Shown: positions 9,313 to 18,141, counted from the stretch's first letter. The stretch is DNA of 46,017 nucleotides from Helicobacter bilis ATCC 51630 (GCF_000686565.1 NZ_JMKW01000018.1:1-46017), one strand, 5' to 3'. The notes: generated by a model from the letters alone, not told the origin. Numbers and translations: made by a program.

Positions 9313-9378
9313 GGGGCAGAATCGACACAAGATTCTGGGTTTTTAGAATCCACAATTCTAGTATTTGCGGTATTGCTT

Positions 9379-9454
9379 TGTGTGTTTTTTGGGGATTTAG
9401 AGGTAGGAGTTACCTAACAGGTAATGACTGCCTCTAAATTTTCAAAATCGCACG
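9379..9454 (+). repeat. GAG/TGA hairpin element, copy 2
   Basis: Core at 9395-9439: a 12-bp outer stem (ATTTAGAGGTAG against CTGCCTCTAAAT), GAG, TTACC, loop, GGTAA, TGA. The stem continues outward to 9379 and 9454, mostly through G-U wobble pairs on the plus strand, which suggests an RNA structure rather than a DNA site. Confidence 0.7.
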
Positions 9455-9487
9455 AATGACTACCCAAAGACAAACCACTAAAAACTC

Positions 9488-9610
9488 GGCATTCTAAGAT
9501 TGTGCTGCTAGTTTGGTGGTTGTCAAAAAAATCGCGATTGAGCTTACTAAAGGTAAGTGATTGAGCGATTTTTGAAGACTCCGCCGAAATAGCAGTGCAA
9601 GCTGAATGCC
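9488..9610. repeat. Long hairpin, GAG/TGA element copy 3 and likely metE terminator
   Basis: An imperfect palindrome of about 120 bases. GGCATTC at 9488 pairs with GAATGCC at 9604, with CTGCTA, GGTGG-type and AAAAATCGC blocks between. The core has GAG at 9540-9542, CTTAC, loop, GTAAG, TGA at 9558-9560. It ends three bases from the metE stop codon. On the metE strand the inner stem closes with GCGATTTTTTT, the form of an intrinsic terminator. Confidence 0.7.
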
Positions 9611-9613
9611 CCC

Positions 9614-11869
9614 TTAGCCCCTTACTTGCTTTACCGCCTCTACTATATTTTTAAGACTCGGCTTCACCTCTTCCCATTTCCTAGTCTTTAGCCCACAATC
9701 TGGATTTATCCATAACTGCTCTTTTGGCAGCACTTCAAGCAGAGCTTTAATTTGCTCTACTAGCTCTTCAACACTTGGGATTCTAGGGCTATGTATGTCA
9801 TATACGCCCGGTCCCACTTCATTTGTATAGCCTACTTTCTTAAAGACTTTTAGCAGCTCATTGCCACTTCGTGCAGTCTCAATGCTAATCACATCGGCAT
9901 CAAGGGCTTCAATGGTTTTAATAATGTCATTAAACTCGCTATAACACATATGCGTGTGAATCTGCGTCTTTGGCGTAGCAATCGCCACTGAAGTTTTAAA
10001 GCACGACAACGCCCAAGATTCATAGCCCTTGATATTTTCAGCCCTCAAAGGATAGCCCTCTTTAAATGCTGCTTCATCAACTTGAATGACTTTAATCCCA
10101 GCCTTTTGCAAGTCATCAATCTCATCAGCAATACACAAAGCCAACTGCTCACAGACTTCCTTTCTACTCAAGTCATCACGCACAAAGCTCCAATTCAAAA
10201 TCGTTACAGGACCAGTTAGCATTCCTTTCATCACTTTTTGTGTCAAACTTTGCGCGTAAGTTATCCACTCAATAGTCATAGCCTTTGGTCGCTCCACATC
10301 GCCATAAATGATAGGGGGCTTCACACAGCGGCTACCATAGCTTTGCACCCACGCATTTGCGCTAAACACAAAGCCGCTTAACTGCTCTCCAAAATACTCC
10401 ACCATATCATTTCGCTCCGGCTCCCCGTGCACCAACACATCAAGCCCAATAGAATCTTGAAATTCCACACAATCCTTAATATACGCCTTTATGCCCTTTT
10501 CATACTCTGTCTTATTTATCTCGCCCTTTTTATAGCCTAGACGCAATGCCCTTATTTCGCTAGTTTGGGGGAATGAGCCGATCGTTGTGGTTGGCAAAAG
10601 TGGGAAGTGAAAAGCTTCTTTTTGAATCTTAATGCGTTCTTTAAAAGGCAGACTTCGCTCTTTTATACTATAAGATTCTACCCTTTGGCGTATAGCTGTA
10701 TTATGCGTTTTGCTAGAGCTTTTGCGGGATTGATTTATGGCTTTGTTTTGGTCTAAAAAGCTTTGCGTAGCAGAATCTAAGCTCCCTCTATACGCCTTTT
10801 CTATCGCATAAATTTCAGTAATTTTTTCTCTAGCAAAGCTTAGCCACGATAAAATCTCTTTTTCAATCTTATTTTCTCCCTCTTTACTAAAAGGCAGGTG
10901 CAAAAGTGAGCAAGAAGAGCTTATCACAACCCTATCTTTTGGCACAATGCTACTAATAGATTCTAAAAGCTTCAGCTTAGATTCAATATCTGCTACCCAA
11001 ATATTTCGCCCATCAACAACCCCCGCGTAGAGAATCTTATCACTCTGTGCGATAATCTCTAAACTCTCTTTATTTTTCTCTCCATAGATAAAGTCAAGCC
11101 CAAGCCCTGCAACTTTTGACTTTACAAGTATTTTTGTAAGCTCATTGCTATGCTCAAAAAATGTGCTTACAATCGCCTGTATGCCGCTATCTGCAATGGC
11201 GTTATAAACATTTAGCACTTCAGATTCTATATCAATGCCACTAAAAATCTCTCTATTTAGCCCACGCACAAAAAGCGGCTCACTAAACTCCACAACGACT
11301 TGAGAATCTAGCTTTGCAATTTCTTTTATTAGATCCAAATACGCCGCTTTTAGCTTATTAAAAATCGCGGTAGGATTCCCATTTGCAATCTTACTTAGTC
11401 CAAAGAATGTAAAAAGCCCAATAAGTGAGATTTTAGGGCGATAGCCAAGCGTTTTTGCTTCATTATAATAGGCTTTAATATTGCTAATATCTGCTTTGTA
11501 GTTATCATCTTCACTTAGCTCTGGCACGACATAGTGGTAGTTTGTATTAAACCACTTTGTCATCTCACAGGCTACACCGCTTTTATGCCCTCTTGCCATT
11601 GCAAAATAGCCTTCTAACCCGCTTAAATCCTTAAATCGCTCTGGTTTTGCATTTAACGAGTATGCTAAATCTAGCACATTATCATACAAGCTAAAGTCAT
11701 TCACACATACAAAATCCAAATCCTTTTGCTCCGCCCAGTGCTTTTCTCGCAATGCCTTTGCCACAGATTCTAAATCGCTTTGTGTGCTTTTGCCACTCCA
11801 AAAGCTCTCCAACGCCTTTTTTAACTCTCTATTTTGTCCAACTCGTGGAAATCCTAAAATATTAGCCAT
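9614..11869 (-). CDS. metE: Cobalamin-independent methionine synthase
   Basis: Transfers the methyl group of 5-methyl-THF (polyglutamate) to homocysteine, B12-free. The 751-residue length is typical. N-terminal GFPRVGQNRELK and the C-terminal barrel with TTTIGSFPQT are diagnostic. The zinc ligands are visible as HTHMC near 638-642, the Glu of VISIETARS and the Cys of NPDCGLKTR near 723. The ATG at 11869 follows AAAGGAA. Its substrate supplier metF lies downstream on the same strand. A 20-base direct repeat (11924 and 12031) occupies the upstream region and may be an operator. The gene is absent from H. pylori, which helps place the organism. Confidence 0.97.
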   Translation of the reverse strand: MANILGFPRVGQNRELKKALESFWSGKSTQSDLESVAKALREKHWAEQKDLDFVCVNDFSLYDNVLDLAYSLNAKPERFKDLSGLEGYFAMARGHKSGVACEMTKWFNTNYHYVVPELSEDDNYKADISNIKAYYNEAKTLGYRPKISLIGLFTFFGLSKIANGNPTAIFNKLKAAYLDLIKEIAKLDSQVVVEFSEPLFVRGLNREIFSGIDIESEVLNVYNAIADSGIQAIVSTFFEHSNELTKILVKSKVAGLGLDFIYGEKNKESLEIIAQSDKILYAGVVDGRNIWVADIESKLKLLESISSIVPKDRVVISSSCSLLHLPFSKEGENKIEKEILSWLSFAREKITEIYAIEKAYRGSLDSATQSFLDQNKAINQSRKSSSKTHNTAIRQRVESYSIKERSLPFKERIKIQKEAFHFPLLPTTTIGSFPQTSEIRALRLGYKKGEINKTEYEKGIKAYIKDCVEFQDSIGLDVLVHGEPERNDMVEYFGEQLSGFVFSANAWVQSYGSRCVKPPIIYGDVERPKAMTIEWITYAQSLTQKVMKGMLTGPVTILNWSFVRDDLSRKEVCEQLALCIADEIDDLQKAGIKVIQVDEAAFKEGYPLRAENIKGYESWALSCFKTSVAIATPKTQIHTHMCYSEFNDIIKTIEALDADVISIETARSGNELLKVFKKVGYTNEVGPGVYDIHSPRIPSVEELVEQIKALLEVLPKEQLWINPDCGLKTRKWEEVKPSLKNIVEAVKQVRG

Positions 11870-12250
11870 TGTGTTTCCTTTTTGTAATGTTATGCTGAAA
11901 TTATGACATAAAAATTTAAAAATACAATATGTAATTTAAATTTTTTGCATAAAAATTGTATTTTTTACGCAAAAAATCACATAATAACGCATAATAAGGC
12001 ATTTTCCCATAGATACAAAAAGTAACAAACACAATATGTAATCTAAATTTTATGACTTAATTTTGCATTTTACATAGAAATTATTATAAAGATTGAAAAC
12101 ATATTTGAATCTTATATGAAGTAGGTGTTTATGTAAAAGAGAAGAGATATTTTAAAGCTATAAGAGAGAAACTCAGTAAATTATAAATACCAGCATGATT
12201 AAGTATGTAATCTAAGATTCTAAAGCATCACATAAATCTTATGTATAGAA
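11870..12250. promoter_or_regulatory. metE upstream region with direct repeat
   Basis: Two near-identical copies of ACAATATGTAATYTAAATTT lie at 11924-11943 and 12031-12050, 107 bases apart (about ten helical turns). A TATGACWTAA-like sequence is found beside each. The remainder is plain AT-rich DNA. No known riboswitch was recognised. Best guess: regulator sites for metE. Confidence 0.45.
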
Positions 12251-12661
12251 TCACTCACAAGTAAAAAACCTAGCAACATCTTGCATGGAATCTGCAATTT
12301 TGCATGGCTTTTTTGTATGAATGTCAATATGTGCGAGTTTTACTTTTAGGCTAAAGACTAGCTCTTGTGTGTTTAGTGCAGTATTACATGTAGCGATTCT
12401 ATATATTTCTTGTTTTAGTGTGATTGAGGCGTTTTTTATCTCTAAAGGTGTGGTTTGGACTTTATATTTATCGCCTAAATGTAGTGTTTTTATAAAGCTA
12501 GATTCTATCTCTTTGACTACAAAGCCATGTTTTGTATTATGTGGAAGCATACCTTTTTCAAAAAAAAGTAAAGAGCGCGCCCGCTCACAAAAGACAAGAT
12601 AATTTGCATGATACACAATACCGCCACAATCTGTATCATCATAAAACACATACGAGACCAT
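12251..12661 (-). CDS. ybgC: YbgC-type acyl-CoA thioesterase
   Basis: Hot-dog-fold thioesterase of the YbgC/FadM family, usually linked to phospholipid or acyl-CoA metabolism near the Tol-Pal system. The N-terminal catalytic motif DDTDCGGIVYHANYLVFCERAR is intact, including the active-site Asp. It has 136 residues, the standard size. The ATG at 12661 is five bases after AAGGGGG. The gene begins 15 bases after the upstream PP-loop gene, so the two are probably cotranscribed. No tol genes are adjacent. Confidence 0.92.
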   Translation of the reverse strand: MVSYVFYDDTDCGGIVYHANYLVFCERARSLLFFEKGMLPHNTKHGFVVKEIESSFIKTLHLGDKYKVQTTPLEIKNASITLKQEIYRIATCNTALNTQELVFSLKVKLAHIDIHTKKPCKIADSMQDVARFFTCE

Positions 12662-12675
12662 GTTGCCCCCTTAAG

Positions 12676-13740
12676 TTAGGATTGTAAAAGTAAAAACTTA
12701 CTTGCATCTTCTTTTGCATAAGGCATAAGCGTTAAAACCTCATCGCCAATACGCACATTATACGACTTACCAAGCTCTGTTTTAGCATAGCCAAGCACGA
12801 TTCTTGCAGCTAAGATTCTATCATCTTTATGTGCGTTTTTCTCCACTAACGCCATAGGTCCTTGTATATCTTGTAATTCTATTTTATCCATAAATTCATG
12901 CTCTATGTCAAGCTTTCTGCCCTCTTCTTCATTGCGTGAGATAACGCACCTTGTGCCATTTTCTAGCACCATGTAGCGACCGATTTTAAATAATGCGACA
13001 TCTTCAAATACCACTTTTCTATGGGCTTGCATATCCTTAATCTTTAGGGCGACTGAAGTATCTGTTAAAAGACAACCGCCACCGGGCTTTTCATGATATT
13101 TCCACCCATATTTTTTGAGTAAGTCAAGCTGTCTTTGTCTGCCCCTGCCACTTACATCAAGCAATTTCTCTCTATCAACCCAGCCCATTTTTTCAGGAAA
13201 GGTTTCTGGCATGAGTTTGGCACTCATAGGGCGAAGGATTAACTCATCAAGTGTTTTTGGCTTACTCGAATCACTTCCATCTCGACTTAGGATAGAATCA
13301 TATAGGGGATTTTCCCCGATTTTTCTTACAAGCTTTTTTACTTGATCCATTGCCTCTTTTCTTTGACTTTTTGGTCTCTGTCCCAATACTTCACCACTAA
13401 TGGCAAAGTCTGCTTTAAGCTCTACCATTTTCACAAATGCGTGTGAAAACATATTTGCATGGCAGTCAATACATGGATTAAAATACTTCCCATAGCCATA
13501 TTGCGGTTTAAATAGAATGTTGTCAAAAAACTGCTTTGCGATATTTATCTGTATGAGTTCTGCCCCAACTTGCTTAGCTGCGTTATAAAAATACTCACTT
13601 TTATCCTTATTGCTGCCAAAGCCTATGTTAAAATTGAGTGCATATACCTTAATGCCTTGCTCGTGTAGCAACTGCATAGAAATCATAGAATCTAATCCAC
13701 CACTAAATAATGCTACCGCACTTATTTGCTTTTTTGTCAT
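12676..13740 (-). CDS. PP-loop ATPase, MnmA/ThiI-like tRNA thiolation family
   Basis: A 354-residue protein with an N-terminal PP-loop (LFSGGLDSMISMQLL) that would adenylate a substrate. Conserved cysteines follow in NPCIDCHANMF near residue 95, as in MnmA-like sulfur-transfer enzymes, then GEVLGQRPKSQ and PGGGCLLTD. The C-terminal third (about 230-354) has GRYMVLENGTRCVISRN and looks like a beta-rich accessory domain. Epsilonproteobacteria carry such a protein in addition to MnmA, often annotated as argininosuccinate-synthase-like or thiouridylase-like. I start at ATG 13740 (MTKKQ) with GGAG upstream; the TTG at 13755 overlaps that Shine-Dalgarno. The true substrate is unknown to me. Confidence 0.72.
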   Translation of the reverse strand: MTKKQISAVALFSGGLDSMISMQLLHEQGIKVYALNFNIGFGSNKDKSEYFYNAAKQVGAELIQINIAKQFFDNILFKPQYGYGKYFNPCIDCHANMFSHAFVKMVELKADFAISGEVLGQRPKSQRKEAMDQVKKLVRKIGENPLYDSILSRDGSDSSKPKTLDELILRPMSAKLMPETFPEKMGWVDREKLLDVSGRGRQRQLDLLKKYGWKYHEKPGGGCLLTDTSVALKIKDMQAHRKVVFEDVALFKIGRYMVLENGTRCVISRNEEEGRKLDIEHEFMDKIELQDIQGPMALVEKNAHKDDRILAARIVLGYAKTELGKSYNVRIGDEVLTLMPYAKEDASKFLLLQS

Positions 13741-13823
13741 AGTTATAAACTCCAAAATATTAATATTTTTTAATGCGTGAGATTATAACTTAAAATTACA
13801 AAGCTTTTATTTGTTATAAGATT

Positions 13824-14906
13824 CTAATTCTTAAGATATTGCTTTATGTGATTAATGATACATTCAGCACCATTTTGCTGTGCCATTGTGATAAGCGACT
13901 TTGAGATAGTAGAAAGATTTATTTGTGTGATTTTTTGTGCTAAATCATTTATAGCAATGCGTGAAATTTCATCTTGTGTGTAAAGCAGTGCTAAATCTTT
14001 ATCAATAAGGCTTTTTGCATTAAAATATTGATGATTTTTTGCTGCATATGGATAGGGTATAAAAAGTGTGGGCAAACCATTGCTCACAAGCTCCCAAAGA
14101 CTTGAAGCCCCAGCACGACTAATGCAAAAATCAGCCATATTCATAAGCTCTGCCATATCCCTGCTAAAATCAAACACAAATATATCTTTCTCACCACTTT
14201 TAAAATCCTGCATAGAATCTGCTAAATTGAAGCCCTTTTCAACATAGGCTTTATATGTGTTTTCATAATCTATTTTTCCTGCTTGATGCAGGATTTTTAT
14301 ATTTTTCTCTTTAAGTAAGGGGGCAAGATTTAATGCTAGTTCATTAATCGCTTTTGCACCTTGGGAACCACCAAAAAAGGCGATAGTTTTAAGCGTATCT
14401 CTCTCTCTTTGCTTAATGAAAAAATCACTATTAATAGGATAAGGCGTAAGGGTAACATTAGGATACTCAAAGCTTGAGAAAAAGCTTTTTGCAAATGGCT
14501 TTAAAAGCTTATTTAGCGATCCCATACACGCATTTTGCTCGTGTATAAAAAATGGAATCCTGCTAAAAATCGCCCCAAAACTCCCAGTTGCAGCACTAAA
14601 TCCACCGACACTAATACACGCATTAATATTATGTTCTTTTAAAAGCTTTTTTGCGCTCAAAGATTCTGTAATATTTTTTGCTAACGCACTCCATTTACCA
14701 AAAAAGCTTTGATTAACCACCGGTGTAGAATCTAAAAATGCAGTATGTGTAAAAGGTGTGCTTTCATTATCAAACCACTGCTTATCCTGCCCTTTTGTCC
14801 CACCTATATAGAGTGTAGTGATGCCCTGCTTCTTGCACTCTTCGCCCAATGCTCTTGCGATTGCTAAATGTCCGCCTGTGCCACCCCCAGTGATTGCTAT
14901 ATTCAT
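13824..14906 (-). CDS. murG: Lipid II synthase MurG
   Basis: UDP-GlcNAc transferase that converts lipid I to lipid II at the inner face of the membrane. The N-terminal GGGTGGHLAIARAL glycine-rich loop, HEQNACMG near 130, FFGGSQGAKAINEL near 180 and the donor site SRAGASSLWELV with PYPYAAKNHQ are all visible. I start at ATG 14906 (MNIAITGGG), six bases after GGAG; the open frame runs 21 residues further up without support. At 360 residues it is normal. A TATAAT box lies on its strand at 14949-14954. It diverges from the znuA-like gene. Confidence 0.96.
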   Translation of the reverse strand: MNIAITGGGTGGHLAIARALGEECKKQGITTLYIGGTKGQDKQWFDNESTPFTHTAFLDSTPVVNQSFFGKWSALAKNITESLSAKKLLKEHNINACISVGGFSAATGSFGAIFSRIPFFIHEQNACMGSLNKLLKPFAKSFFSSFEYPNVTLTPYPINSDFFIKQRERDTLKTIAFFGGSQGAKAINELALNLAPLLKEKNIKILHQAGKIDYENTYKAYVEKGFNLADSMQDFKSGEKDIFVFDFSRDMAELMNMADFCISRAGASSLWELVSNGLPTLFIPYPYAAKNHQYFNAKSLIDKDLALLYTQDEISRIAINDLAQKITQINLSTISKSLITMAQQNGAECIINHIKQYLKN

Positions 14907-14948
14907 GTAAATCTCCGTCTTTATGTGTGAATCTTTAATTTTTGTAGT

Positions 14949-14954
14949 ATTATA
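14949..14954 (-). promoter_or_regulatory. -10 box for murG
   Basis: Minus-strand TATAAT 43 bases before the murG start, in the 85-base divergent gap with the znuA-like gene. Confidence 0.6.
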
Positions 14955-14991
14955 GCAGATTCCATTCATGTAGAAAGTCTAGGGGTTATGT

Positions 14992-15804
14992 ATGAAAAAG
15001 TTTTTAATTGTTATTATCACAATGTGTAGCGTGTGTCATCTTTTATACGCAAAGAAATTACAAGTAAGTGTGAGTATCCCGCCACTCTCGTTTTTCGTGC
15101 AAGGGATTGCAAAATCTAGGGCAGATATTCACATCATCGTGCCACAAAATAAAAATGCAGAGACTTACGAGCCAAGCTTTAAAGACATGCAAACTCTAGC
15201 AAATAGCGATATATTTATCGGTATAGGCATGCCTTTTGAAAATATATGGCTACCAAAGATTCTAAAAGCAAATAAGCAGCAAAATACACTAGAGATTGTA
15301 ATGCTGCATGAAGACTTAAACAAAAAGGATCAAATGCACCTATGGCTTAGTATCGAGAATGCCAGAGAGATTACAAACATTATTACCATTGCATTAGCTT
15401 CAAAAGATCCGCAAAATGCAAGTTTCTACACTGAAAATGCAAAGGAAATATACCATGCATTAGAAGCATTAGAACAGAAAATAAAATCGCATTTAGAGAA
15501 AATGCCACATAAAGACTTCATAGTCTTTCACCCATTATTTGATGAAGCGGCTGCTGAATATGGATTAATAGAGCATGCCCTAGAGCAACATGGAAAAACC
15601 TATGGCATGAAAGAGATTCTAAGTCTTGCTGACTTTGGTAAAAAAGCAGGGATTAAAAAAGTCTTTGCTGAAAGTAATAATAAGGATATAGCAACACTTG
15701 CAAAGACTATGGGGGCTAAAGTCATTCTTATTAACCCTATGAGTAGTGATTATATTAAGAATGTAGAATCTATTTTTGCAGAAATATCGAAGAGTTATGA
15801 GTAA
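14992..15804 (+). CDS. znuA: ZnuA-like metal ABC transporter substrate-binding protein
   Basis: A periplasmic solute-binding protein of the cluster A-I (Zn/Mn) family. It has a signal peptide at residues 1-20 (MKKFLIVIITMCSVCHLLYA), then VSIPPLSFFVQGIA and ETYEPSFKDMQTLANSDIFIGIG. Metal ligands expected from the family are His of HLWLS near 118, His of VFHPLF near 177 and a late acidic residue (FAES). The first ligand, normally His in PHxYEP, is Glu here (NAETYEP), and the His-rich loop is absent. No membrane or ATPase subunit gene is adjacent, so partners must be encoded elsewhere. Metal specificity is open. Confidence 0.85.
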   Translation: MKKFLIVIITMCSVCHLLYAKKLQVSVSIPPLSFFVQGIAKSRADIHIIVPQNKNAETYEPSFKDMQTLANSDIFIGIGMPFENIWLPKILKANKQQNTLEIVMLHEDLNKKDQMHLWLSIENAREITNIITIALASKDPQNASFYTENAKEIYHALEALEQKIKSHLEKMPHKDFIVFHPLFDEAAAEYGLIEHALEQHGKTYGMKEILSLADFGKKAGIKKVFAESNNKDIATLAKTMGAKVILINPMSSDYIKNVESIFAEISKSYE

Positions 15805-16084
15805 TAACCCTTTAAGGATTCTGTGTTTCATGTTTTTTTATCCGTTTAAATTATAGAATCTTGCTATATAGAAAACTTGTTTAATAGAATCTTTTTTGTA
15901 AAATATTATTTAAACTAATAAAACATTTTTTACACGCTAAGTTTTTTAACTAAAAATCCATTTTATAGAATCTTAATGCAATATCCCTTGCTTTTCTTGT
16001 TTATCAATAAAGCCTTAATCTATGTGTTCATACCAATTAAAGTAATCCGTAAAATTAAGATTTTTTTATAGAATCTTAGTCTTA
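15805..16084. other. Convergent spacer dense in AGAATCT
   Basis: Spacer between znuA-like (plus) and yigZ (minus). Four copies of a TAGAATCTT-type word occur in 280 bases (near 15854, 15885, 15966 and 16070), three of them preceded by TTATAG or TTTATAG. No gene or clear terminator recognised. Confidence 0.4.
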
Positions 16085-16732
16085 CTAGAATCTATCATAA
16101 TAAAGATTCTTATACTCTTTTGAAAAATTTTCTAAATTTGTAGCACTCCCTTGTAGTTGCAGTGTAATGCTAGTTTGTAGAAACTCTCTATCAATCACTT
16201 CAAGTTTGTGCTGTGTAGCTAAATGCAGGATTTTATTATACGCACTGCTTTTTACATGAATGCTTATGGTATCTTTAGCTTGATAGGGCAGGATTTGTCC
16301 TAGATTTTCAAGCGATGTGATAGTTTGCAATGTCGCTTGTGTATATGCTCTCACTAGTCCTCCCACACCAAGCTTTGTGCCACCAAAATAGCGTATGCAA
16401 ACACAAAAGATATTGATTAAACCTTTACCACGCAAGACTTCAAGCATAGGCACTCCAGCACTTCCTTTAGGTTCGCCATCATCACTACTGCCCTCTATTA
16501 TTTGCTGATATTCATTTAAGATTCTAAATGCCCATACAAAATGCACTGCTTTTTTATGTGCGGCTTGAAGCTTTGCTAATATTTCATTTCTTAATATTTG
16601 ATTAGAATCTAGAGTTGTATTTGTAGCTATATTAAGTGGGAAAAGCAAGGCTATAAACTTTGAGCCTTTGCATTCAAAAATTATCTCTTCCTTAGATTGT
16701 GCTGTGTTTTCTTGATAGATAAAATACTGCAT
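16085..16732 (-). CDS. yigZ: YigZ/IMPACT family protein
   Basis: A conserved 215-residue protein of the UPF0029/IMPACT family, with an RNase PH-like N-terminal fold; its cellular role is unsettled, though related eukaryotic proteins regulate translation. The family signature is clear: ECKGSKFIALLFP, then HFVWAFRI, DDGEPKGSAGVPMLEVL and VCIRYFGGTKLGVGGLVRAYTQA. AAAGGAT precedes the ATG. It begins 17 bases after yejB stops and is likely in the same transcript. Confidence 0.93.
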   Translation of the reverse strand: MQYFIYQENTAQSKEEIIFECKGSKFIALLFPLNIATNTTLDSNQILRNEILAKLQAAHKKAVHFVWAFRILNEYQQIIEGSSDDGEPKGSAGVPMLEVLRGKGLINIFCVCIRYFGGTKLGVGGLVRAYTQATLQTITSLENLGQILPYQAKDTISIHVKSSAYNKILHLATQHKLEVIDREFLQTSITLQLQGSATNLENFSKEYKNLYYDRF

Positions 16733-16749
16733 TATTATCCTTTTAGAAT

Positions 16750-17799
16750 CTACGCCCTATCAAAATCTATACGCGGATCAACAACCATATAAAGCAAGTC
16801 GCCAATGATATTTGCAAATAAGCCAATAAGCGTAAAAATAAAAAGTGTGCCAAATACAACAGGATAATCTCTAGTAATCACGCTGTCATAGCCAAGCAGC
16901 CCAAGCCCATCGAGATTAAAAATAATCTCTATCAACAGATTAGAGCTAAAAAACATACCAATAAAAGTAGCAGGAAAAAGCGTAATAAGTAGTAGCATAG
17001 CATTGCGAAATATATGCAGATACAGCACACGCATATTGCTTGCCCCCTTACTTCTTGCAAGCAGCACATAACCCTTATTTATCTCATCAAGAAATGAGTT
17101 TTTAACAAGTAAAGTAAGACTTGCAAACCCGCCAACACAAATGCAAATAAGCGGCAGAGTAATATGCCATAAAAGATCTTTTATCTTATCCCACAAGCCC
17201 ATCTCATGAAAATTTTGACTAACTAAATCTTTCAGTGGAAACATATCCCAAAAACTCCCCCCAGCAAATAGGACAATCAGCAAAATAGCAAATAAAAACG
17301 GCGGGATAGAATACAATAGCGTAATGCAAACACTAGTAAAAGTATCAAATGGGCTATTGTTATATAACGCTTTAATAATGCCAAGCGGAATGCTTATAAG
17401 ATAGATAATGAGTGTGCTAAAGATTCCAAGTGTGATTGATACAGGCAGCTTTTCTTTAATAATATCAATCACACGAGATTCTCTATAAAAACTCTCTCCA
17501 AAATCAAATCGCATATAATTTTGTAACATGATAAAAAATCTCTCCAAAATAGGCTTATCAAAGCCATACATTTCCTTTAATTGCGTAATGAGAGCAGAAT
17601 CAAGCCCCTTTGCACCTTGATAGCTTGATAGCCTTATACTCCCAGCATTACTCTCACCTTGCAGGGTGTTTGTAAGTTTTGCACTCATTTGTTCCACAGG
17701 ACCACCGGGTGCTAACTGAATGATGAAAAAATTAAGCGTGATAATACCAAGCAAGGTAGGTATAACTAAAAAGATTCTCTTAAAAATGTAGGATAACAT
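16750..17799 (-). CDS. yejB: YejB-like peptide ABC transporter permease
   Basis: Inner-membrane permease of the DppB/OppB family, closest by pattern to YejB (peptide and microcin C uptake). MLSYIFKRIFLVIPTLLGIITLNFFIIQLAPGG is the usual first membrane segment. An insert (about 40-70) typical of YejB precedes LKEMYGFDKP. The EAA-loop is LLARSKGASNMRVLYLHIFRNA, and VVDPRIDF ends the protein. There are about six membrane spans in 349 residues. The usual partners yejA, yejE and yejF are not next to it: upstream there are 342 bases without a gene, and downstream is yigZ. Confidence 0.87.
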   Translation of the reverse strand: MLSYIFKRIFLVIPTLLGIITLNFFIIQLAPGGPVEQMSAKLTNTLQGESNAGSIRLSSYQGAKGLDSALITQLKEMYGFDKPILERFFIMLQNYMRFDFGESFYRESRVIDIIKEKLPVSITLGIFSTLIIYLISIPLGIIKALYNNSPFDTFTSVCITLLYSIPPFLFAILLIVLFAGGSFWDMFPLKDLVSQNFHEMGLWDKIKDLLWHITLPLICICVGGFASLTLLVKNSFLDEINKGYVLLARSKGASNMRVLYLHIFRNAMLLLITLFPATFIGMFFSSNLLIEIIFNLDGLGLLGYDSVITRDYPVVFGTLFIFTLIGLFANIIGDLLYMVVDPRIDFDRA

Positions 17800-18141
17800 A
17801 AAATGCCTATGTATAAATTTTTACAAATTTTTATAATATGATACTATAAAATGTGTTTGTGATAAAATTATACGCATAAGAAGTATAAGATTGCAAACAA
17901 ATTGGGATTCCCATTGGGTTTAATCAGCCTTACTTCATGTGGTAAGATTTGTAAAATTAATGTGATATACAGAACACCTAAATTTATCATTCCAAAAACA
18001 AAAACATAGTAATTATGAGAGAATATGATATACCCATGTTCTCATGCAAATGCAATAAAAGAAGAAATTCTTCTTGCTATACAAAAAGCAAAAGAAGTTT
18101 TTGGATATAAATAGCATGGAATAGACTTTTATAAAATTTTC
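17800..18141. other. Intergenic region, possibly gene debris
   Basis: 342 bases separating two minus-strand genes. Short plus-strand frames look like coding remnants: one without a start codon ends near 18009, and another (MIYPCSHANA ... KEVFGYK, 29 codons) lies near 18024-18113. I recognise neither. Confidence 0.3.

Noticed and set aside
9103-9610. attC-type integron sites or a retron msd hairpin as the identity of the GAG/TGA hairpins
   Set aside because: No integrase or reverse transcriptase gene is nearby, and the core boxes do not match attC R/L sites.
9035-9613. CRISPR-like array in the metE-metF spacer
   Set aside because: The repeats differ in orientation and spacing and are palindromes, not regularly spaced direct repeats; no cas genes are present.
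11870-12250. SAM or cobalamin riboswitch before metE
   Set aside because: None of the conserved core sequences of those riboswitches could be found.
17863-18113. Short plus-strand frames upstream of yejB
   Set aside because: No start codon in the first and no recognisable family in either; mentioned only as possible debris.
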